In this document: piece by piece, positions 23,415 through 32,200 of the stretch
Numbering within the stretch: position 1 is the stretch's first letter
Layout of the letters: the number at the start of each line of letters is the position of its first letter
DNA from: an uncultured Bacteroidales bacterium
GTDB taxonomy: Bacteria > Bacteroidota > Bacteroidia > Bacteroidales > Paludibacteraceae
Reading direction: 5' to 3'
Assembly: GCA_902774185.1 (NCBI GenBank)
Contig: CACYHE010000005.1
Coordinates: forward strand, 1 to 33,309
DNA: 33,309 nucleotides
The notes under the pieces: model-generated
Told to the model about the DNA's origin: nothing
The model's database searches: none
The model's input: the letters and a program-made list of their open reading frames with translations, nothing else
Made by a program: the position numbers and the translations under genes

Positions 23415-23456
23415 CGGCGCTTTTTACGCGCCGCTTACACGTCACGTACATACGTG
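23414..23456 (+). promoter_or_regulatory. 5' UTR hairpins of the nuclease gene
   Basis: GCGGCGC (23414-23420) pairs with GCGCCGC (23428-23434) around TTTTTAC. CACGTA (23443-23448) pairs with TACGTG (23451-23456) around CA. Both lie between the promoter and the leader that ends at the ATG at 23520. Confidence 0.7.
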
Positions 23457-23519
23457 CACGATTATAATTATAGACGCTGTATAAAGCATAGTAAGAAAAC
23501 ATTTAATATACAAAAAGAT

Positions 23520-24683
23520 ATGAATGAAACAGCCAAATATGAAGCGAATAATCAGCCTATGACATTGTCACAGGATTTCGCTTCTGTGCTGCAGATCATC
23601 GAGCAAAATAGAGCTCAGGCTGTGCAGGCGATTAACCATGCATCTGTATTGACGGCATGGCAGGTTGGTGCGTTCGTATCGGATCGTATTAAGAACGCCG
23701 CATGGGGATCCAAAGTGGTGCAGCAGCTGGCGGAATATATCCATACGCAAAACCCGACATTGAAGGGATGGAGCCGTAGAACTATATACAAAATGGTTCA
23801 GTTCTATGAAACATATACTGCTGCTAGTTTTGTTGCACTGATTGAAAAACTGAAACTTAATAAGCAAATTGTGCCAACTTTATCGGCACAAATAGAGGAT
23901 TCGGAAATTGTGCCATTCAAAACGGCACAAAATGGACACAATTTAATTGTGTCATTTGAAATGGCACAAATTCCATCGTTACTGATGAAGACGGGTTGGA
24001 CAAACCATCAAATTATTTTAAATAGATGCGAAACGCCGGAACAATACGTATTCTATATCCTCTATTCGGAATTTGAACGTTTGCAAAACAAAGAGCTTGA
24101 GCGTGCTATCAAATCTGATGCATATTCTCGTGTGTTGAGCGACAAGAAATTGCAATCTGCGATGCTTAAGGAGACCTATCCGCAGGCAGAAGTTTTGCTA
24201 AAAGACAAGGCAATTTTGGAATTCTTGGGTTTGCCGCAAAGATACAAAGAATCGAAATTGCGTAAGGAAATAGTTTCGCACATGAAGGATTTTATTCTGG
24301 AAATGGGTAAAGATTTCCTCTTTGTAGATCAAGAACATACGCTTGAGGTGGGAGGTCAGAACTTTCGTTGTGACTTGTTGTTCTACCATCGCGCGTTGCA
24401 GTGTCTCGTGGCAATAGAGCTCAAAACGACTACGTTTGATCCGCGTGATTTGGGGCAATTGGAGTTTTATTTGGAGGCACTGGACCAAACAGAGAAGCGC
24501 AGCAATGAGAATCCGAGCATAGGCATATTGATGTGCAAGGATGCCAATCCGGAAGTAGTGCGCTATGCGTTAAACCGCAGCGTAAGTCCGACGATGGTTT
24601 CGAAATATGAGGAGCAGTTGAAAGTGGGAAGTGTTTTACAACGAAGCCTCGAGGAATTTGTAGGATTTATTAGTGAGAAATAA
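23520..24683 (+). CDS. YhcG/DUF1016-type PD-(D/E)XK nuclease
   Basis: 387 residues from the ATG at 23520; the frame is open upstream through the promoter, but the leader ending GATATG fixes the start. The N-terminal DUF1016_N-like helical domain contains WQVGAFVSDRI and GWSRRTIYKMVQFYETY. The C-terminal nuclease fold has FRCDLLFY (D285), AIELK (E300-x-K302) and then GQLEFYLEALD. The family (YhcG, PF06250 with PF17761) is linked to restriction-like or mobile-element functions, with exact roles mostly unknown. The linker between the domains (about residues 117-152) is encoded by an array of TTGTGCC/GGCACAA inverted repeats. Its leader and 3' element are shared with neighbours of other families. 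Confidence 0.9.
   Translation: MNETAKYEANNQPMTLSQDFASVLQIIEQNRAQAVQAINHASVLTAWQVGAFVSDRIKNAAWGSKVVQQLAEYIHTQNPTLKGWSRRTIYKMVQFYETYTAASFVALIEKLKLNKQIVPTLSAQIEDSEIVPFKTAQNGHNLIVSFEMAQIPSLLMKTGWTNHQIILNRCETPEQYVFYILYSEFERLQNKELERAIKSDAYSRVLSDKKLQSAMLKETYPQAEVLLKDKAILEFLGLPQRYKESKLRKEIVSHMKDFILEMGKDFLFVDQEHTLEVGGQNFRCDLLFYHRALQCLVAIELKTTTFDPRDLGQLEFYLEALDQTEKRSNENPSIGILMCKDANPEVVRYALNRSVSPTMVSKYEEQLKVGSVLQRSLEEFVGFISEK
23867..23971. repeat. Inverted-repeat array encoding the nuclease linker
   Basis: TTGTGCC units (23869-23875, 23908-23914) alternate with GGCACAA (23885-23891, 23924-23930, 23963-23969). GACACAATTTAATTGTGTC (23935-23953) is a perfect 9-bp-arm palindrome in the middle. The encoded repeats read IVPTLSAQI, IVPFKTAQ and IVSFEMAQI. 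Confidence 0.85.
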
Positions 24684-24691
24684 TCATAAAG

Positions 24692-24725
24692 TAATTTTGG
24701 GGACCATTGTTGATAATTTTTGACC
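24692..24725 (+). repeat. Conserved 34-bp 3' element, copy B
   Basis: TAATTTTGGGGACCATTGTT followed by GATAATTTTTGACC has three differences from copy A at 11504. It starts 8 bp after the nuclease stop codon. Confidence 0.85.
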
Positions 24726-24773
24726 AAGAGAAATAAATCCGTCCCATCTATTTAATCTGTGGGAGAAAATAAT

Positions 24774-24802
24774 AGAAAACATTTAAGATACAAAAAGATA
24801 TG
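24774..24802 (+). repeat. Shared leader GAAAACATTTAAGATACAAA.. before DUF3800
   Basis: AGAAAACATTTAAGATAC followed by AAAAAGATATG precedes DUF3800. The same segment with one change precedes the nuclease gene (23494-23522), and its final part precedes the KilA-N remnant and the second giant gene. Confidence 0.85.
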
Positions 24803-25543
24803 AAATACTACTTATACATAGACGAATGTGGGGACAATAACCTAAAGAACTTTGATGAGCAGTTCCCCATCTTCACGCTATGTGGCATAGTAGTGAGCGA
24901 AGACAAACGCGAATGGCTGGAGAAAGAAGTGCAGGCATTGAAGGATGAGTTCTGGGGAAATCAATACACAATCCTGCATTCCCGGGATATCCGCAAATGC
25001 CAACGAGGATTTGAGATATTGTTTGACTTGGATGTAAAGAAGTGTTTTTATGAGCGCGTTAACGCAATACTTGGAACAGCCGGCGTATATACGATAGTAG
25101 CTTGCGCGATATTGAAAGAACCTTATATTCGCAATTATGGTCGGTTAAATGATGTATATGCCCAATCATTATCGTTTGTATTGGAGAGAGCCGTCTTTTA
25201 TTTGGATAGCAAGAATGCGGAGGAAGAGATAGAACTGCACACCGTAGTTGAGCAGCGTGGAAAGAAAGAGGATGAGAAGCTGCGGATGTTCTATAATCAA
25301 TTACTGGGACAAGGTACTTATTGGGCAAGTGCAGAACGTTTAAGACGATATGCCAAATCTTTCAAACTTCTTCCGAAGAAAGCTAATGTGGTAGGTTTAC
25401 AAGTCGCAGATTTAGTGGCATACCCAATTACTCGCCATATATTGGACCCGAATGAGCCGAATATGGCATATGATGTGATAAAAAATAATATTTATACTGA
25501 AAACATGAAGCAGGTGGGCATAAAGATTATCCCGAATACATAA
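24800..25543 (+). CDS. DUF3800 protein
   Basis: 247 residues. The N-terminal YIDECGD (residues 6-12) is the DUF3800 signature, usually YIDESGD; the Ser is Cys here. A C-terminal GLQVADLVAYPI (Q201, D204) completes the acidic site. DUF3800 (PF12686) is an RNase H-like/PIN-like predicted nuclease family frequent in phages and mobile regions, and its activity is undetermined. No convincing promoter is seen directly upstream, so it may be read from P7 with the nuclease gene, 116 bp upstream. It is convergent with a candidate small RNA. Confidence 0.88.
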   Translation: MKYYLYIDECGDNNLKNFDEQFPIFTLCGIVVSEDKREWLEKEVQALKDEFWGNQYTILHSRDIRKCQRGFEILFDLDVKKCFYERVNAILGTAGVYTIVACAILKEPYIRNYGRLNDVYAQSLSFVLERAVFYLDSKNAEEEIELHTVVEQRGKKEDEKLRMFYNQLLGQGTYWASAERLRRYAKSFKLLPKKANVVGLQVADLVAYPITRHILDPNEPNMAYDVIKNNIYTENMKQVGIKIIPNT

Positions 25544-25620
25544 AAAAGGATTGCCCGAACTGACAATCCTTTCCAACCGGGGACACCCCAGTCCATAATT
25601 CCGACTCGCGGAATGTTCTC
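25543..25620 (-). ncRNA. Candidate small RNA, about 78 nt
   Basis: On the minus strand a canonical promoter (25626-25656) is followed within about 80 nt by hairpin ATTCCG-CGAGT-CGGAAT (25598-25614), a GGGG-TGT-CCCC hairpin (25579-25589), and a terminator stem AAAGGATTG/CAATCCTTT (25545-25572) with a T run. There is a short in-frame ATG (MDWGVPGWKGLS...) but no RBS, and the frame runs through the terminator. Promoter, compact folded body and terminator together favour a non-coding RNA. Confidence 0.6.
25545..25572 (-). terminator. Terminator of the candidate small RNA
   Basis: Perfect 9-bp stem AAAGGATTG/CAATCCTTT with a 10-nt loop. The T run lies on the minus-strand 3' side, so it acts mainly on minus-strand transcripts. 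It begins 2 bp after the DUF3800 stop. Confidence 0.75.
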
Positions 25621-25625
25621 GGCTG

Positions 25626-25656
25626 CAAAGGTACAACAAATTTTTGAAATAGCAAA
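25626..25656 (-). promoter_or_regulatory. Minus-strand promoter of the candidate small RNA
   Basis: On the minus strand, TTTG (25656-25653) and TACCTTTG (25633-25626) are separated by 19 bp, matching the Bacteroidetes consensus exactly. Confidence 0.75.
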
Positions 25657-25750
25657 ATTTTTTGATAAAAAAATGATAAAAATATGCATTTTTTGCATAA
25701 ACGATAGCAAAATAACAAAAACATCGAACAAAAAATCTATCGGCCAATCT

Positions 25751-25796
25751 TGACCGATTCAAATATAACGAAAAATTAAAGATACAAAAAGATATG
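25751..25796 (+). repeat. 46-bp leader duplicate, copy 1 (before KilA-N remnant)
   Basis: TGACCGATTCAAATATAACG, AAAAATTAAAGATAC, AAAAAGATATG. Copy 2 at 26180-26226 is identical except for one extra T and precedes the second giant gene. Confidence 0.9.
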
Positions 25797-26154
25797 ACAA
25801 CGCAAATATACATACAGAACCAACCTATCGCTATATTGTCCGTCAATAAAGAGGATTATATATCACTTACGGATATGGCGCATAGCCAAATGCAAGAGCA
25901 TATCATCTTTAAATGGATGAGCCTGAAGAGTACTATCGAGTATTTGGGCGAATGGGAAGCTTTGTATAATCCGAATTTTAATTATACCGAATTCGGTACA
26001 ATTAGAAATATGGCGGAGAGTGGAGAATTTAAATGCAGTATTCATCAATGAATCCATGCCTCAATCGGAGCGACTTATAAAACTGAATCAGATAGCAATC
26101 CATCAAATGCAAGTGTTGGAAAATGTTACGTCTCAGAAGATTCTTGCAGAGTAA
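25794..26154 (+). pseudogene. KilA-N/RhuM-type gene, internally deleted and frameshifted
   Basis: The first frame (25794-26051) gives the family N terminus: ISLTDMAHSQ, FKWMSLKSTIEYLGEWEALY and NPNFNYTEF. From about 26020 the homology continues in the +1 frame with NLNAVFINESMPQSERLIKL and NQIAIHQMQVL, the usual C terminus, ending at TAA 26152-26154. About 150 codons of the core are missing. KilA-N proteins are phage-derived DNA-binding proteins of unclear role. The leader and 3' element are both kept, so the cassette frame survives around a dead ORF. Confidence 0.85.
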
Positions 26155-26184
26155 TTTTTGGATCATTGTTGGTGATTTTTGACC
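26152..26184 (+). repeat. Conserved 3' element, copy C
   Basis: TAATTTTTGGATCATTGTTG followed by GTGATTTTTGACC is 1 bp shorter than copy A with a second difference. Its first three bases are the stop codon of the KilA-N remnant's second frame. Confidence 0.85.
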
Positions 26185-26226
26185 GATTCAAATATAACGA
26201 AAAATTTAAAGATACAAAAAGATATG
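26180..26226 (+). repeat. Leader duplicate, copy 2 (before second giant gene)
   Basis: Same 46-bp sequence as 25751-25796 with one inserted T. It includes the ATG of the giant gene and overlaps the end of 3' element C. Confidence 0.9.
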
Positions 26227-29200
26227 GAAACAAAAATTTTAAAATCAATCAATTTAATTCGCTGTGTTAGCGGGGCAAACCTAAACCTCATCCGCTACGC
26301 GGCAATGCTGCTGTGTGTGCTGCTGCTCGGGGTAGGTAATGCGTGGGCAGGAGGCGGTGGCACTAAATACTACTATGCCAAACTCACAATTAGCCAATCC
26401 GGTCCTACTGGTGCGGGTTTGGTGTATGTGGCAAACAGCAACTCCAAACCGGGATCGGCTAATGCCGGTAAGGCTGTAACAAGTACATCGACTACAACTT
26501 CCGGCGGAAATGTAACAATGTACTACTGGATTGATGTCAATGCAGGATACAATGTCTCGCTTTCAGGAGGGATAACTGCTGGTCCTGCTACGGGGGCAAC
26601 TCTAAATGGAAGTAAAGCATTGGCGACAGCAACTTCGGATGGTGAAAGTAAAGCAAAGGCCCATACCGCCACTGCAACTTTCGTGGCGGTGACGGTGAAT
26701 AGTGTAGATGCGGCATCGAAAGATCTTGCTCCTACCAATCCATCTATTGACTATCCGTTTACGGTGACGTTCGCTACATCTAATCTGAAAACGATTGCGC
26801 TGGACTTAAATAAATCGCCTGAGACAGCAGACGGCAAGTTTACCATTACCGGTTGGGCACAAGACGGGAACAATGTCGTAGCCACTGGAAAGTTTAACGG
26901 TGGCGATTCGTATGGTGGTGCAAGTCGTAATAATTCCACAACTGTTTCGCTGCAATCCAAAGCAAGCGGAAGTACAGCCAAGACTTGTACGGTAACCGCC
27001 AACTTCCCCGCATTGGCTTTCGTGGATGCAGATGTGATGGATGTATATACTACACAGAACGATGCTACTAAAACGGGCTCGGCAGACTTTAACTTCAATT
27101 ATGGCGCTGAGGATGACTTCCCGACAACTCCTTCGTTTACCCACACCAGTGGTGATGGTGCTTTCACGGTTACGGGATATGAGGTAACGTCGGATTTCTC
27201 CAAGGGAACCTGTAAAGTGACGGTTAACTATTCGTTCAATCCGAACGGTGTGGCCGGAACTACCAAAGAGGAGTTAAAGATTACTTCTGCCGGTGGTTTG
27301 GTGGCTACAGCTACCGTTACCGGTGAGTCTGAAGCAGAAGCAACAGAAGATGTCAGCGTGACCACGGCTGCCGGAGTAACAACCAATTATGCTACTTGGG
27401 CTGCCGGTTTGGCTGCTGCTAATGCAAGTTCCGGTTGTACGCTCACATTGCTGCGTGATATAGATTTGACTGAGACCTATGGAATAACATCCACACAAGG
27501 TATCACGCAAACTTTCACGTTGGACTTGAATGGTAAAACATTGAGTGCTGCGACAGGAGGTTCTATCCTTAATCCCAGTAAATCAGGCAAGACGCTTACC
27601 ATTAAAGATAGCAAAACCGGAGGCCGAATTGAAAATATCGCCTATCTAAATAACGTGCTGTATGGTATTAATGTTGGTGCCGGAGTGACGGTAAACATTG
27701 AAGGTGGAACTATCTATGTAGAGAATACTGCTCAATATGCGTACGGAACATCCACATATACGGATGGAACCCCTAACTTGCAGAGTATGCAAGCGCGTGC
27801 TATTCACATGGCGGCCACATCGAAAGTAAACATCAGCGGCGGTAAAGTGCATGCTGTTGCAACGCGTAATGCATTTGGTGTTCGCGAGGAAAGCAATTCC
27901 TCGAACACTTCCGAACTGAATATTACTGGTGGTGAGGTGCTAGGAGAAGCGCCTTGTTATGCGTATGGTATTTACGCCGGTGGCAAAGTAAATATTAGTG
28001 GCGGTACCGTAAGCGCGTTGCTGAATGACAAGACCGTTGATGGTAATACTACTTATACGGCGAATGCATGGAATGACTATACCTTGCACCGTTATGGTTA
28101 TGCAATTCAGATGTTTGCCGGTTCCAGTGCCACCAAAACCAGCAACTATTTTGGTACACTGAAGATAACCGGCGGTACAATCAACTCTACCAATGTTAAC
28201 AAGACGTTGAATGGAACTACAGTACAAACCGAGCATACATACGGTATCTATTTGAATGTTTCTGCTACTGGTGCGGGTGCTGGCAAGACTGGTCCCGACG
28301 GCACAAAGGTAATGAAGGCTTGCGCCATCGGTTCGATGGAGAATGCGACGATTAATGTCAATCATGCCGGTAGTACGGCATATGGTGTAATGGCTGTCGG
28401 ATGTTACAACTCGTTTGATAATACCACAACGCCGTTCACTATTAAAAATTCAACCATCAATGTAAATGCTTATGCATCAGCATATGGTGTGTATGCAAAT
28501 GCCTATGTGAACTGGAGTTCTACATTGACCGCTTTGACAGGTAATGGTGGATGTACCTATGGTAATATTGAATTGACCAATACGACTATTAATGCTACCA
28601 CTACTGGCGCCGGCGCATATTGCGGTTGGGCAGGTTGTACATCCGGTACGGTGGCCAATGCGAAAGACATAACTGGAAGTACTTCCACAGGAAACGGTAC
28701 CTATTATGGTGAATATGCTGCGGCTGGTAAGATAACGGTCAATAATGGTACCTATACAGCATCAGCTGGTACTTCCAGCGCGTATGGTTTTGGTTCTTCG
28801 GATCGTGCAAAGTGTGTCAGAAATGTGAATGGTGTGTTTTCCGGTCGTGATGCGGCAACTGATCCTCAGGGATCGTTGAGTGACAATACACCGACTTCGG
28901 AGGCTTATCCCGAACTCTATATCCACGGTGGAGATATTTCTGCTACCACAGGAACTTCGACAACAGCTATCGCTATCAAGTCCGGTGGTAATACCGTGAT
29001 TGATGGTGGAACCTTTAATGCTTATTCAGGTGCAGGCACCGCATACGGATTGTATGTAACTGCCGGTAAGACTACTGCGAATGGTGTGACTTTCCCCGCG
29101 AGCGCAACGACCAAGGCTTACGGTGTATATGTAACCGGAGGTATTTCCGACTGGAGTCTGTTCACTTATTATGGTGAAGTTGAGTTGAACAACTGTAACG

Positions 29201-32200
29201 CGTCAGGAACCGCCCGTACTACAACTGATGCGCGTGGCGTGTTTGTTGAGGGAAATACAAAAGTTTATACTCAGGCTTCGTTTGATGCCATGAAGTCTGC
29301 CAATAATAGTAACTATAAGAACTATGGTGACTACGCGCAGGTAGGCGAACGCGCATTCGTGGCTAAGGCGACTATCAATGGAGGTACTTATACGGCTACG
29401 GCTGAAACCACTACTGCGTATGGAATAGTGGTAACCTCAACGAGAGTTTCTACGAATAAAGAAGCGATTGCTTATAGTCCTTTGACAGTAAAGAATGCCA
29501 CTATTACGGCCAAGACCAATACGGGAACTACCGCTTATGGTGTGCAACCCGGTGGTGGTGGACTGATTGAGAATTGTACGATTACGGCTACTGCCGGTAC
29601 AACTACCGCTTCCGGTGTGCGCGCTATTGACAAGACAACGGTAATTAAAAATTCCACGATTACAGCTAAAGGTTCTAATACGGTATATGGTTTGGAAGGC
29701 TATGTGGATGTCAGTACAGCTCACGGTAACTGTTGGCACGGTGATTTTGACCTTACGGAAGCCGGTTCTACGAAAGTTACTGCAGAATCTACAGGATCTA
29801 CAACAGCATATACTATTTATCTTAATGCAAAGGCGGCTAATGTTGCCAGTGGAACTTTTGCAGGAGATTATGCAACAGCGGCAAATGCCACTATCAATGA
29901 AGGAGAGTATATTGCTAAGACGAATGGTGGAACTTCTGGATATACAATTGCGTTGACGGGTAAACAAACTAAAGGTGATGCCTCTGCTCAACCGGAGGTT
30001 CTGATCAATGGTGGTAAGTTCAATGGAGCTACTGCTGAAGTGGGAACAGCCGGTGTGATAGGACATGTGCAAATGAAGGGCGGATATTATGTGCATAATA
30101 CCAACCTCTCCAAATACATTCCGGAAGGTTACGAGGAGTTCCCGCTTCCTTCCGACCGTCCTGAATATACGGAGGGTTATCGCTATGCGGTAGAGCCGGT
30201 AGGTATGCACGGTATTGATGTGTGCCAGATTGGTTCGACCAAATACAAATCTTTGGAGGAGGCATTGCAGGTAGTTACGTCCGGTCAGACAATCTATATG
30301 ATTGCTAACTACACGATGGCAACGCCGGGTGATTATGTACTTCCTGCCAATGCCACCCTGCTTATCCCATACAAAGATGGAACCGGCAAAGGCGCTTCAA
30401 CGGCAATCGGAAACTCTGCCGTAACAAACTCGTCAGCTACGACTCCTTCTTTATTCCGTAAACTGACCTTTGGCAATGGCGTTAATTTGACTTGTTTCGG
30501 TACTATCGAGACGAGTGCACAGCAAAAATGTAACGGACAATATGGTGCTTGTGCCGGTATGGTGTCCGGTGCATACGGACAAATTCATCTGGAGGAAGGT
30601 TCGCACATTAGTATGGAGGCGAACTCCCGCTTGAATTGCTGGGGCTATATTACCGGTAAGGGAACTATTAATGTAAAGAAGAATGCTACTGTATTGGAGG
30701 ACTTCCAATTAGGTGACTGGCCCGGTGGAACGAATGCAAGTAACTTGAATAACAATAGTGATAAAGTATTCCCGATTACGCATTATTTCTATCAGAATAT
30801 CGAGTGTCCGATTACCTATCGTCCGGGATCAAGTGCGCTGGGTTCTTCGCATATCTATGCAAGTAGTACGGTAGTTGGTCAGGATGCTGTGAAGTTGGTG
30901 GGTACTTCCGGAGCACTATTCTTGATGGCTGACAATGACGAAAGTGCGGATACGTGGGTGATGAAAGATTATGACGAAACGACCGACCGATGTGTGTGGA
31001 CGATGAATAGTGGCGCCACCATTGGTAACTTGAATATTAATTTGCAAGCAAGTTTCCTCTCGTATAATTTCTCATCTGCGAACTATGACTTGCCTATTAC
31101 AACCAATATGACCGTTATTCTTAATAACGGGGAAATGGGTCTGTCGCAAAATACTGTATTCCTGCCGGGTTCCAAACTGATAGTAAACAAGCAAGGAACA
31201 TTTGCTATTAATGGTGTAAATGTGGTGGCTTATGACGCTTCGGATTGGACGGGAACAACGATATATCGTGCTACCTATTCTCCCACATGGGGTACAACTA
31301 ACCCGCGTTCTACTACGGCTATAGATGCAGAGTTCTTCCTGCATGGTAAGGTGAATATCAAAGGTAATGGCGGCCTATATACAACAACCAGTGGTGCTAA
31401 TGTTCACTCTACCAATGAAGATGCCGGAGAAGTGATTTATACCACTGCTGCACAAGGAAATAAAACTACTAAATATTTGAAACAAGGAGGTACTACACGA
31501 GCTTCTTTGACGGCCAATCCTGCCAAACTCAAGAATGGCAATGGTTCATACGCAGAATCGGCTGGAACTACTTCCGGTAAGACATGGACATTTAAGAACG
31601 ATGTATGGGATGCATGGGGCAAAGACGGATGCTTCTTTGTGAACGCGCAGGACGAACCTCATGCTAAGCCGGCGGCTTTGGTTCAGTTGACCAGCAAAAC
31701 TCCTGATGCCAATCATCTGCATCACGATGCTGCTACCGGAACGCGTAACTTCGTATGGGATGAGAACTGCTATTGGTGGGAAGTAGTAACAGAGCCGACT
31801 CCGGAAGGATATTATCGCTCTATCAATGCGGATAACAATGGTGATTATAATTACTATTACTACGACAATGCTGCTGCATGTTGGAAGATAAAGAAGATTA
31901 CCGTTACATGGAATATCAATGGTTCGAATACCAATTATTCCGTAGGTTACGGTGTCAAGCCGGAATGGTTAGGTGCCACCCCGACGAAGACGTCCTCTTC
32001 TTCCGATTACGTTTGGAGATGGGACGGTTGGACGATGGGTAGTGATCCAACTGTATTGGCTAATAACGATCTGCCGTATGTAACGGAGAACACCACCTTT
32101 ACGGCGCACTTCTATGAGAAGTACTACGAGTATAATGTTACGTTCAAGAACTCGGATGGTACTATCCTTGATTCGCGTAACTGGAGAGCGGGCACAACTC

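Noticed and set aside
23412-23519. In-frame upstream extension of the nuclease gene
   Set aside because: It would begin inside the promoter and cross two hairpins; the conserved leader ends at the ATG at 23520.
25527-25731. Short minus-strand ORFs over the small-RNA candidate
   Set aside because: They run through a promoter and a terminator, lack an RBS, and overlap the DUF3800 3' end; hairpin content fits RNA better.
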